A DNA stretch of 64,000 nt from Natronospira bacteriovora. GTDB lineage: Bacteria > Pseudomonadota > Gammaproteobacteria > Natronospirales > Natronospiraceae. Shown here one piece after another: positions 1 through 9,898 of the stretch. The position numbers and the translations under genes were made by a program. Location: assembly GCF_030848495.1 (NCBI RefSeq), contig NZ_JAVDDT010000009.1:1-64000 (forward strand), read 5' to 3'. The notes under the pieces are model-generated. The model searched no databases, was not told where the DNA came from, and worked only from the letters and a program-made list of their open reading frames with translations. The number at the start of each line of letters is the position of its first letter. Positions within the stretch are counted from its first letter, which is position 1.

Positions 1-20
1 GGTTGATGGACTTGTTAGGC
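1..20 (-). other. attC recombination site of the beta-lactamase cassette, cut by the window edge
   Basis: On the minus strand, ten bases after the beta-lactamase stop codon, the heptamer GCCTAAC (14-20) matches the R'' core of integron attC sites (RYYYAAC). It is followed by AAGTCCATC, a usual L''-side sequence. The rest of the site lies left of the window. The position directly after the gene is where a cassette attC should begin, and the two complete sites at 823-921 and 1337-1414 support the reading. Confidence 0.7.
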
Positions 21-30
21 TCGCGCTGGC

Positions 31-813
31 TCACAGCACACCCAACGCCTTCAGGCTCGCCATGCCCAGTTCAACACGTTTGCCAGCGTCAGATGCTTGA
101 TGAATATCCATGTTCATTGCAAAGGGGAACAAGTTATCCTCTTTCTCGACCCAGCCAACCCACCACCCGACTCCTGGCTCGGGGGCGTTTTCCCAGCCTG
201 TCTTGCCGTAGAGTCTCCAACCCTCCCCCTGCTCTAGCAGCACAATTTCACGAACGGCTGATTGAACCTCTGCAGAGACGGGCAACTGGTTTCGAGCCAG
301 GCGCGACAAGAAACTGGCTTGTTCGATGGCGCTGATCTGGAGGGGGCCATCCAGCCAGAACCTATCAACACGCGCACCAATGTCGTTGTTGCCGAAATTC
401 AAGTTGGCGAGATTGTCGCGCATTGAATCGACGCCGATGCGTCGGGCCAGCTCCTGATACACAGGTACATTGGACATCGTGATGGCCTCTCTCAGCCCCA
501 TATCCATTTCCCATGCCTTGATGACTTGTGTCTGACCACCGTACGGCAACACCTCATCCACACTTTTGACCGCGCCAGCCGAAAGCCCGATAAGACTATT
601 TGGAATCTTGAAAGTGGAGGCGGGGACAAATCGTGTTTTGGCTCTGGACCGGTTATAACCCGTGAGCTTGCCAGTACCGGCATCCAGCAGGACAAAGGTG
701 CCCGTGGCCTCAGCGTCTCGAAACAAGCCTTCAATTTCAGCGCTTTCCTTCCAGCCTGAGGCACAGGCAGAAAGTCCAATAGAAAAGATCAGGGCGACAA
801 GTAGTTTCTTCAT
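31..813 (-). CDS. bla: Class D (OXA-type) beta-lactamase, cassette-borne lipoprotein
   Basis: This 260-residue protein carries the class D serine beta-lactamase motifs in order and at normal spacing: S66-T-F-K69 (acylated serine and the lysine that is carboxylated in the family), S114-N-V116, F140-G-N142 (usually YGN) and K204-T-G206. The segment with W153 and PLQIS, and the GWWVGWVE stretch near 216-223, resemble OXA-10-like enzymes. The product should hydrolyse penicillins and perhaps other beta-lactams; its spectrum cannot be read from the sequence. The N-terminus is a lipoprotein signal with lipobox LSAC (Cys17), so it is probably tethered to a membrane in the periplasm rather than soluble. 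The ATG lies only ten bases after the attC core at 823-829 and the stop is followed by another attC core, which is cassette architecture. No strong Shine-Dalgarno is visible. Confidence 0.93.
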   Translation of the reverse strand: MKKLLVALIFSIGLSACASGWKESAEIEGLFRDAEATGTFVLLDAGTGKLTGYNRSRAKTRFVPASTFKIPNSLIGLSAGAVKSVDEVLPYGGQTQVIKAWEMDMGLREAITMSNVPVYQELARRIGVDSMRDNLANLNFGNNDIGARVDRFWLDGPLQISAIEQASFLSRLARNQLPVSAEVQSAVREIVLLEQGEGWRLYGKTGWENAPEPGVGWWVGWVEKEDNLFPFAMNMDIHQASDAGKRVELGMASLKALGVL

Positions 814-822
814 GGTTATTGA

Positions 823-921
823 GCCTAACGCAAAGCTGAGCGGCGGGCTTGGAGCGGAGCGGAAAGCCCGTCCGGCGCAGGCCCGACCAGGGCCGGAGCG
901 AACTCGAGCGACTGGTTAAGG
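823..921 (-). other. attC site between the beta-lactamase cassette and cassette 2
   Basis: On the minus strand the site begins with CCTTAAC (R'', 915-921) just after the stop of the neighbouring gene. It ends with GTTAGGC (R', 823-829), a perfect match to GTTRRRY. The roughly 99 bp in between hold imperfect inverted repeats, with GCT/GAG pairing to CTC/AGC near the ends and GC-rich internal hairpins. Recombination would occur between G and TT of R'. Length, end motifs and position between two same-strand genes are all typical of attC. Confidence 0.88.
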
Positions 922-922
922 A

Positions 923-1330
923 TCATAAACGCGACTCCTGCAACGCATCGAAAAGCGCTCTATTTGGCCTCGCGGCACTGTAGCCGCCCCTTTCACACCA
1001 AGATTCCGTCTCTAGCCAATTCGTATTCTCTCTGACAAGCTCCACCAACTTGTCATGTTCGATCAAGTACCAGGTATCATCCACCGGGAAGGCCAGGTAG
1101 AGTTCCTTACCCAAATATTTCTGGTACACGGAAACACGGCTCTTCAGTTGGACCTTCAGGGTTTCCTTTCCATCCTTGTGATAGGCAAGGAAATCCGCCC
1201 CCTGCCAGTCATCTGAAAGCTTTATGCAGTTGAAGCCGAAGTCCGCCAGCTCAGACGCCACTTTTTGAAAATTGTAGATCTCTTTCTGCTTGGCGGTCAG
1301 CTCAGAATAGTCAATTCGTCGAAGCTTCAT
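923..1330 (-). CDS. Cassette-encoded PD-(D/E)XK-like hypothetical protein
   Basis: A 135-residue protein of unknown function. Residues 32-65 hold a beta-rich block with GAD (Asp46) followed 15 residues later by Q61-L-K63. This spacing matches the D...(E/Q)xK core of PD-(D/E)XK nuclease-fold proteins, with Glu27 as a possible helix ligand. The fold assignment is an inference from motifs, and catalytic activity is not shown. I chose the ATG at 1328-1330 because it follows AAGGA, a Shine-Dalgarno formed by the attC R' end itself (GTTAAGGA). An in-frame GTG upstream would start inside the attC site. No signal peptide or membrane segment is visible, so it is probably cytoplasmic. Confidence 0.8.
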   Translation of the reverse strand: MKLRRIDYSELTAKQKEIYNFQKVASELADFGFNCIKLSDDWQGADFLAYHKDGKETLKVQLKSRVSVYQKYLGKELYLAFPVDDTWYLIEHDKLVELVRENTNWLETESWCERGGYSAARPNRALFDALQESRL

Positions 1331-1336
1331 GCTGAT

Positions 1337-1414
1337 CCTTAACGCCCGGCTCACGCGCCGGTTTGGAGCTGCGCAGCGGCGGAAAACCGGTCGCTGTGCA
1401 GCCGATTGTTAAGT
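1337..1414 (-). other. attC site between cassettes 2 and 3
   Basis: A 78-bp site read on the minus strand. R'' is ACTTAAC (1408-1414), a perfect RYYYAAC match that contains the stop codon of the upstream cassette gene. R' is GTTAAGG (1337-1343). The interior folds into one long stem: CGGCT, CAC, GCG and CCGGTTT pair with AAACCGG, CGC, GTG and AGCCG, leaving single unpaired bases in one arm and a 19-base loop. Extrahelical bases on one arm are the strand-choice feature of genuine attC hairpins. Confidence 0.92.
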
Positions 1415-2320
1415 TCTCTTCGCAAGCAGCCAACCTATCAAACCTGCGTTTATTACCAAGTCGGCCACTCTTGAAATATCCCACACAGCGATCCTTGGAT
1501 CATCTATGTTCAGGTTCTCAAGATTCCCTGAAAATGTGTGAAAGACAAAATACATCTCGTCATACTGATGGTGTTGGTTGAATATTTCACGGTAGCTTTG
1601 GATTTGATTCGCTGTTGTGGTGGACTTTACCTGGACGAACGCGCGCTTCTGCGTAACAGGAGAAAAGACGTCAAGATCGATATCCTTTTCTGTCTTTCCT
1701 AGCACTGATATCCGCTGCCAACCGGACTGGGAAAAAATCAAGTCAATGAGCAGTTCAAAGTCATTCCACCACAGCCCTTTGATAAGGTTTTCAATATTTA
1801 CCTTCAAGGCTGCCAAAGCTTCTTTCGTTGACTGAATTTCAGGCTGAACTTCGCCGTTAATTTTTCTTAGCAGATATTCTGGAAGCTCGACCCCGCAAAT
1901 AGTGCCACGATACCCCTGAACTTTCGTAATTCTGCCATCGATGTTCTCGATGGAAAGGGGGCTTCCTTCCTTATCGTAACAACTCCAGGAGCCTATGACG
2001 TTTCTGATTCTACTGGCATCTACGAGTTCGTGAACTTCTTTATGAGCATGGCACCAGTACAGCCTTCTCTGGTAAAACGTAATCCAGATATCCGATTCTG
2101 AAAGCTCATAAAAATCACGAATCTGATTCAAGTCGCGGCTCGCCGCGCCTTGATTTCCATTTCTAGCAGAAAGCCAAAAATTGCGAACAGTATCCCAGTC
2201 ACCACTTAACGATGCCTGATGGTGTGGGCTTTCGTACCCGAGTCTAAGCGTCTGCTGTTCTTCGATGCAGTAGCGTTCCCACTTCCCGCCGTCGCCTAGT
2301 TTTATGTATCGAATCTTCAC
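1409..2320 (-). CDS. Cassette-encoded restriction-endonuclease-like (Mrr/PD-(D/E)XK) protein
   Basis: A 303-residue protein. The last 120 residues look like an Mrr-type restriction endonuclease fold: a helix with Glu189 (WNDFEL), then D215-L-D217 and Q230-V-K232 followed by Ser-Thr, which is the E...D...QxK pattern of that family. The N-terminal 180 residues are unassigned and may sense a target. The start is GTG, preceded by GGGAG four bases upstream. The stop overlaps the attC R'' core. The DNA is visibly AT-richer than the chromosomal genes to the right, as expected for an acquired cassette. No partner methyltransferase is present, so a solitary nuclease, a defence factor or an anti-phage effector are all possible; which one is unknown. 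Confidence 0.82.
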   Translation of the reverse strand: MKIRYIKLGDGGKWERYCIEEQQTLRLGYESPHHQASLSGDWDTVRNFWLSARNGNQGAASRDLNQIRDFYELSESDIWITFYQRRLYWCHAHKEVHELVDASRIRNVIGSWSCYDKEGSPLSIENIDGRITKVQGYRGTICGVELPEYLLRKINGEVQPEIQSTKEALAALKVNIENLIKGLWWNDFELLIDLIFSQSGWQRISVLGKTEKDIDLDVFSPVTQKRAFVQVKSTTTANQIQSYREIFNQHHQYDEMYFVFHTFSGNLENLNIDDPRIAVWDISRVADLVINAGLIGWLLAKRT

Positions 2321-2333
2321 GGAACTCCCAAGA

Positions 2334-2400
2334 ACTTAACAGCTGATTGTATGGCTGGCGCGATTATTGGGGATAACGCGCCGGCTAGATAAGTCCGGCG
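2334..2400 (-). other. Right boundary of the cassette array: GTTAAGT core plus hairpin, possibly attI or a degenerate attC
   Basis: On the minus strand GTTAAGT (2334-2340) is a perfect attC/attI R core directly upstream of the last cassette. Next to it (about 2358-2384) is an imperfect inverted repeat with GGCGCG-TTAT arms and one unpaired base. ACTTATC further out (2388-2394) could be a decayed R'' core with one mismatch in the essential AAC. The arrangement suits either a degenerate attC or the array's attI; I cannot decide which. No further GTTRRRY/RYYYAAC pair occurs to the right, so the array ends here. Confidence 0.45.
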
Positions 2401-3045
2401 GCAGATCGTCGGGCTGCCGGCGTTTTTGCCTGTTTATCAGAAACATAGCGCAATTCTTCCATTTCGGGTGTGGGGATACCTCGACAGTCGCATTTTCCCT
2501 TTTCAATAACACTGTATGCCCATACAGTTTTCGTAGAAAGAGGGCGCGCGATGGGGCCGGGCGGAATCGGCAGCTGCGGCAGCCGGTTCATACTCGGAAG
2601 GTGATAGGTGTGCGACGCCTTCTGAGATGGCTGGTGACGGATTGCTCGGATGCTGAGCCAGGGTTTTTGGGGAGGCAGCTGCCCGCCGGGTTGGGGTGGG
2701 GTCTGGTGAGGCTGCTTGTGCGGAGCTGCTTGTCATGGGAATTCGCCCTTTCCCTTTGGCTTGTACCCACTCTAGCTCAATTTATCCGGTTTTTCCTGCG
2801 GCTACTCCGGCGGCTTGTCGAAGCGGCAGGGGGTGGCCTGGGCCGAGGCTCGGGTGCCGAAGTCAGCTTCGAAAGCCTTCAGGCTCGGCATCGCGGGCAG
2901 GTTCATGGGGTTGCGGAATGGCAGCTTGCTGTAGGGCGAGCTTTGCCACCCGACTATTTCCACCTCACTGCTCATGGTTCGCGCCCCCGACTTATCGGTC
3001 GCCAGGCGTGTGGACATTGTCTTGTCGCGTTGAAGCCGCTGTTCC
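2401..3045. other. Gene-poor stretch right of the cassette array
   Basis: About 650 bp between the cassette array and the chromosomal amidohydrolase gene. I see a LexA-type box at 2511-2528 and several open frames on both strands that lack convincing starts or recognisable motifs. An integron integrase would be expected here on the plus strand. I compared all three plus frames with the usual tyrosine-recombinase patterns and found none, so it is either absent or too decayed to recognise by eye. Confidence 0.6.
2511..2528. promoter_or_regulatory. LexA-type SOS box
   Basis: ACTGTATG CC CATACAGT is a perfect 8+8 palindrome with a 2-bp centre. It matches the CTGT-N8-ACAG operator of E. coli-type LexA exactly. 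It lies about 190 bp upstream of the first cassette gene (leftward) and has no clear gene on its right. Integron integrase promoters commonly carry such a box, but no integrase is seen, so the regulated gene is uncertain. Confidence 0.6.
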
Positions 3046-4455
3046 CTACTCTTCTGCTTCATTGGCCCTGGGCATCCAGTAGCTCCTGCCCTCTTCTGAC
3101 CTCGGCCCGATGCGGCCTTCGGCTTGCCGGATGAGGTCCTCGGCGTTGTGCCATTGGCCGGCTTTCATGACGTGGCGGACATTGCGGGTGTGAGTGATGT
3201 CTTCCAGGGGGTTGCCGTCCACGATGACCAGGTCGGCCCATTTGCCGGGTTCGATGCTGCCGAGCTGGTCGCCCATGCCGATGGCGCGGGCGCTGTTGAG
3301 GGTGGCGATGCGCAGGACGGCGTGCTCTGGGAGGCCGGCGCGAACCATGGCCTGCATTTCCCGGTGGATGTAGAAGGGTGAGGTGTATTCACCCCAGAAG
3401 GGATGGTCGGTGGACAGGGTGATGAGGTGCCCTCCCCCGGCGTCGTAAAAGGCCTTGAGGGTGTCTTTCTTGACCCAGTAGAGGATGTCGGCCAGCTCGG
3501 TGAAGTCATCGGCTTCACGGGGCTGGTGGTGTTCGCGGGCGTAGTCGGTGAGGAAGCGCTGCTCGTCGGCGAAATCCTCGAACACGGGGGAATCGGTCTG
3601 GCCGAAGGCACCGAAGGCGGCCAGGGTGGCGCTGAAATACACACCGTGGTCGATATAGAGATCGACGATGTCACGGAAGGCCTTGCTGTCAGTGTCCACA
3701 TGCTTCCAGCTGAGATAGGCATGGCGGTCTTCCTTGAGGGTGTCGCCACCGAGGAAGTGCTCGACCCGGTCGATGCCCATGAGGATGGCGTCTTTGGGGT
3801 TGACGCTGTCGCCGACCCCGGAATTGAGGTGGCCAGTGACGGTGAGGCCCTGTTGATGGGCGGCGTCGATCAGGGCCGCCAGTTCATCGCGGGTGGGGTT
3901 CTTGGCCTTGAAGCCGGCGGTGCCCTGCTCGGCCAGCTGGTGGACTTCCTGGTGGATGGACCCGGCGCTGCGGTCGGCCTCCCAGCCGGGGCGGGCGCTG
4001 CCGAAGTACGGCCCGGAGTTGAGGATGCGCGGGCCGATGCGTTCCCCGCGGTTGATGGCCAGGCGCAGCGCGCGCATTTTCTCCGGCTGCTTTTCGCCAC
4101 CGGGAAAGGTGGTGGTGACGCCATTGCCGAGAAACATCAGCGGGTAGGCTTCGGTTTCATCCACCCGCCCGGCCTGGAAGAGATCAACATGGTAGTGGGC
4201 GTGCAGGTCGATGAAGCCCGGGAGGATGGTCTGATCGTACTCAAGCCGGATGCGTTTGGCATTCTCGATGCGATCACTGCCCTGCCCCACGGCCAGAATG
4301 CGGCCACGCTGAATGAGTATCCCGGGGTTCTCGACGCGCAGCTCACTGCGGCCATCGAAGAGGTGGCCACCGGTAATGAGTGTTGTCCTGGCATTGATCG
4401 GGCCAGGGACCAGCAGCAACAGGGCAATGAGTGACGGCAGGACGTAATGGCGCAT
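3046..4455 (-). CDS. Secreted metal-dependent amidohydrolase
   Basis: A 469-residue protein with a cleavable signal peptide (hydrophobic residues about 5-22), so it probably acts in the periplasm. The amidohydrolase fold is indicated by H85-A-H87 in the PGFIDLHAH strand end, a lysine-rich GFKAKN segment near 182, GHL and VEHF histidines, and the late STDHPF aspartate. The C-terminal GSIEPGKWADLVIVDGNPLEDI block is typical of the imidazolonepropionase/prolidase-like branch. The substrate is probably a cyclic amide or dipeptide but cannot be named. A good Shine-Dalgarno (AGAGG) precedes the ATG. It is the first chromosomal gene beyond the cassette array. Confidence 0.88.
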   Translation of the reverse strand: MRHYVLPSLIALLLLVPGPINARTTLITGGHLFDGRSELRVENPGILIQRGRILAVGQGSDRIENAKRIRLEYDQTILPGFIDLHAHYHVDLFQAGRVDETEAYPLMFLGNGVTTTFPGGEKQPEKMRALRLAINRGERIGPRILNSGPYFGSARPGWEADRSAGSIHQEVHQLAEQGTAGFKAKNPTRDELAALIDAAHQQGLTVTGHLNSGVGDSVNPKDAILMGIDRVEHFLGGDTLKEDRHAYLSWKHVDTDSKAFRDIVDLYIDHGVYFSATLAAFGAFGQTDSPVFEDFADEQRFLTDYAREHHQPREADDFTELADILYWVKKDTLKAFYDAGGGHLITLSTDHPFWGEYTSPFYIHREMQAMVRAGLPEHAVLRIATLNSARAIGMGDQLGSIEPGKWADLVIVDGNPLEDITHTRNVRHVMKAGQWHNAEDLIRQAEGRIGPRSEEGRSYWMPRANEAEE

Positions 4456-4525
4456 TCAGACCTCTAGGCGATGGTCGGGAAATGGGCCTTCATGCTGACG
4501 CAAATGGGGTGGATTGCCAACGGGG

Positions 4526-4921
4526 CTAGTGCTGGCGGCCAAGCTGGGCCTTGGCGGAATAGAAGCTGACCAGACAGATCACGCTGATCAACACGAAAGC
4601 CAGCAAGCGCTGGCCGGAAAGACCCACCGGACCGGAATCGCCAATGGCGCTGCCTGCCGCGAAAATCGGCAGCATGACGGAGAGGCAAAGGAAGAGAAGA
4701 TTGCTGGCGCTTTCCAGTAGCGCCAGCAGCGGGCCGGCTGCCGGCCAGCGCCAGGCGAGCAGACCCAGGCCAAAGCAGAGGCCGTACCAAGCCATGCGGC
4801 CGGCGCTCTGATCCAGGAAGGCGGCACGAAACTCCACACCAAACAACACATCCAGTACCAGAAAGAGGGGCGTCGCCAGGAACCAGGCCTGGATCCATCG
4901 TGCAGACGCTGGATTGGTCAC
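4526..4921 (-). CDS. Small hypothetical membrane protein
   Basis: A 131-residue protein with about four hydrophobic segments (roughly 12-30, 43-57, 66-87 and 104-122), so it is an inner-membrane protein. No family motif is recognised. The start is GTG, preceded by AAGGGG nine bases upstream. It lies 70 bp upstream of the amidohydrolase gene on the same strand and may be cotranscribed with it. Overlapping longer frames on the same strand have arginine-rich, shadow-like composition and were discarded. Confidence 0.7.
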   Translation of the reverse strand: MTNPASARWIQAWFLATPLFLVLDVLFGVEFRAAFLDQSAGRMAWYGLCFGLGLLAWRWPAAGPLLALLESASNLLFLCLSVMLPIFAAGSAIGDSGPVGLSGQRLLAFVLISVICLVSFYSAKAQLGRQH

Positions 4922-4997
4922 GAGTCACATCCCCTTCACCGCTTGGGCACATGGTTACTCTACCCGGCAGCTATCCGACCCGCCAGAAGAAACTGGT

Positions 4998-5684
4998 TCA
5001 TGCCACTGTCGCTGTTTCGATGAACTCGATCTTGCGGTGGCGGTTGAGGCGATAGAAGCGGCGCAGTTCGCGGTTGAGGGCGCCGCCGGCGCGGCGGCGC
5101 ATGCGCTGCAGCAGGCGCTGGCAGTAGCGCCCGGCGTAGCGGCTGGCCCGGGCGTAGCGCTGCCCTTCCTCGTGGCTCAGGTGGCCGTCGAAACGGGGGT
5201 GGTGGAACAACGCCCGGTGCAGGCGCTCGCCGGGAGTATGGCCCTGTTGTCGGGCTAGGAAGAGGTTGGCGAGGACGAACTTGTCCACCTCGGCCTGCAG
5301 TTCCATCTCCAGGCGGCTCACGGGGCGGTCGTAGCGGGCGTTGTGGCCCAGGTAGACGAAATGACTGACGCCTTCCAGGGCGAGCCAGAAGTCGGCCAGA
5401 TTGCCGGCGTGCAGGGATTGCTCCGGCGGCGACCGATCCAGGCGGGCCAGCAGTTCGGCGTCGAGATACAGAGAGACGTTGAGTTCGCCGTCAATCTCGT
5501 ACACCAGGAGCTTTTCCCGGGTGGGACGGTAGCGGCGGCCTTCCATCATCTGCACGAAACGACGGTCGGTGAGCAGGAACTGACTGACGTCCACGCCGAT
5601 GTCGACCTCGTAGAGGCGTTCCAGCATGGCCTGCCAGGCGGACAGGCGCTCGCCACTCCCTTCGGCATGAGCGGAGGCCGCCAT
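4998..5684 (-). CDS. Conserved-looking hypothetical protein, coupled to the upstream gene
   Basis: A 228-residue protein without signal peptide or membrane segments. It is rich in charged residues and has an arginine-rich C-terminal third (around 165-220) that could bind nucleic acid or a membrane surface. I do not recognise the family. Its ATG overlaps the stop of the preceding gene (ATGA), so the two are translationally coupled and probably functionally linked. Confidence 0.75.
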   Translation of the reverse strand: MAASAHAEGSGERLSAWQAMLERLYEVDIGVDVSQFLLTDRRFVQMMEGRRYRPTREKLLVYEIDGELNVSLYLDAELLARLDRSPPEQSLHAGNLADFWLALEGVSHFVYLGHNARYDRPVSRLEMELQAEVDKFVLANLFLARQQGHTPGERLHRALFHHPRFDGHLSHEEGQRYARASRYAGRYCQRLLQRMRRRAGGALNRELRRFYRLNRHRKIEFIETATVA

Positions 5685-6316
5685 CAGTGGCTCCGGCGGC
5701 TGACGGCGTTGTCGTCGGGGGTGATGCCCATGGCTTCCAGCTTGCGCCGGGCGCGCGGGCTGCCGGTGCGCATCCAGGTCTCGTAGAGACGCAGGATGTT
5801 CTGCTCGGAATTGCCGTGGGCCATGCGCCCGACTTCGGCCAGCACGTCCATGAAGGCGGTGAATTTCTCGGCCAACTCCCGGAAGACTTCATTCACTTCC
5901 AGCTGCTCGAAGCTGCGTGGCGGGCTTGCGGCCAGGCTGTTGTAGGCCGCACCACCCATGCCGGCGTAATAGTCCACGTCCACCGCCTTGCGGCTGAGGC
6001 TTTCGGCAAAGTAGCCGGCAATGAACAGGGCCACATCGCCCAGGCGTTGCAGCTGCTGGCGCCGCAGTCCTTCGGAGGGAGATTCCATGGCATCACGATA
6101 GAGGAAGGCCAGCGGTTTGAGGTTGCGGCCTTCCTCGGTGATTTCATAGAGGCTGTCGCTGCGGGCGTACTGCAGGAGCACGCCGGCGAGATAGTTGCCG
6201 GTCTGCTGTTCGGCCTGGATGTCGTTGCGGCTCAGGGCTTCCCTCACGGAGCCCCGGAACCAGCTCTCCAGGTCGTTGACGGTGAGAAGATCGCTGTCCT
6301 GTTCGTGGCCGCTCAT
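5684..6316 (-). CDS. Hypothetical protein, first gene of a two-gene unit
   Basis: A 210-residue, mostly helical, soluble protein of unknown function. I start it at the ATG at 6314-6316 because GGAGGT lies at the right distance upstream. A longer frame to 6439 adds a cysteine- and arginine-rich tail that looks non-coding. The gene ends in an ATGA overlap with the next unknown gene. Nothing in the sequence points to a substrate or partner beyond that coupling. Confidence 0.75.
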   Translation of the reverse strand: MSGHEQDSDLLTVNDLESWFRGSVREALSRNDIQAEQQTGNYLAGVLLQYARSDSLYEITEEGRNLKPLAFLYRDAMESPSEGLRRQQLQRLGDVALFIAGYFAESLSRKAVDVDYYAGMGGAAYNSLAASPPRSFEQLEVNEVFRELAEKFTAFMDVLAEVGRMAHGNSEQNILRLYETWMRTGSPRARRKLEAMGITPDDNAVSRRSH

Positions 6317-6913
6317 CGTGTACCTCCGCTGAACGCTGTGTTCTGACGGCGGGCAAGCATTGCCCGCGCATTCATTATTTCGGCTGTCCGCGCAGGATCT
6401 GCAAATGCCGGTTCGGGCGCTGCGGGCGGCTCTCTTCACACGCGGTGAAATGCGTGCTAATAATGGAAGTCTTGCTGTCTCGACGCCCCGATCGCGGGCG
6501 TTTTCCCTCCCCGCCTCGCTTATCCCTTAGATTTCAGAACCTTGGCCACCGATACCGGCTTGTTGCCGCCCGGCCTGTTAGCACTGGCCGGCAGAGGCTG
6601 ACAAACGCCCGTCGGCCCGCCGCTACCGTCCACCGGATTGGACGGTCTTCCGGCAAACGGCACTGTTTCGGGCGACAAACGTGAAGTCAGGCCTCTGGAT
6701 TCTGTATAATGAGCCCGTTTTCCCGGCGGGAGCCCCCGGTTCCCGCCGCCCCGTCAGTCCGATGCTCGCAGTGACCACCGCTTCCTGTCGGGAATGCCGG
6801 TGGCAGCGTCCTTTGCAGACAGGACCGTGACCATCAACAGGCCGTTCGTCGAAACCGCCTGCTGACGCTGTTTTTTTAGATGCCACATTCAGAGTTCAAC
6901 CCCGGGAGGCCCC
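6317..6913 (+). promoter_or_regulatory. Upstream region of acnA with a candidate sigma70 promoter
   Basis: A 597-bp gene-free stretch. TATAAT at 6705-6710 is a perfect -10 hexamer. TGAAGT at 6682-6687 is a weak -35 at 17-bp spacing. It would give a transcript leader of about 200 nt before acnA, containing GC-rich hairpins around 6720-6755. The acnA start is marked by GGGAGG four bases before the ATG. I see no gene or recognisable riboswitch in the rest. Confidence 0.5.
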
Positions 6914-9673
<2,760 letters not shown>

Positions 9674-9700
9674 GCCTGGCGTTGACTGGCAAGACAAAAA

Positions 9701-9724
9701 GCCCCGCTTCGGCGGGGCTTTTTT
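9701..9724 (+). terminator. Rho-independent terminator of acnA
   Basis: GCCCCGC stem, TTC loop and GCGGGGC stem, followed by six T residues, 27 bp after the acnA stop. A run of A residues before the stem lets it also work in the opposite direction. Confidence 0.93.
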
Positions 9725-9737
9725 GTTTGAAACACTG

Positions 9738-9854
9738 GAACCACCGAACACGCCGAAAACACCGAATTATCAAGTAATCAATCGCGGCGGACGCCGCTCC
9801 CACAACCGTTCTTCCATGCAATGGAATGCTTTTTTCGGTGTGTTCGGTGGTTCC
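9738..9854. repeat. Inverted repeat (21-bp arms) between acnA and the sirtuin gene
   Basis: The 21-bp arm at 9738-9758 is repeated in inverted orientation at 9834-9854 with one mismatch. The arms are built from a CACCGAA-like subrepeat. About 75 bp lie between them and no coding sequence is seen. It looks like a dispersed intergenic repeat or small non-autonomous element. It ends 45 bp before the sirtuin start. Confidence 0.75.
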
Positions 9855-9898
9855 AATGTTTTCAATGTTTCCCTATAGGGCCTGATAGAATCTCCACC

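Noticed and set aside
2802-3062. 86-codon minus-strand frame just after the amidohydrolase gene
   Set aside because: It overlaps the amidohydrolase end, has no ribosome-binding site and matches nothing known. It could be a tiny gene but cannot be supported.
2367-3134. 255-codon plus-strand frame where an integron integrase might be expected
   Set aside because: It shows none of the tyrosine-recombinase R-H-R-Y segments and has irregular Arg/Leu/Ser-rich composition; it is not an integrase.
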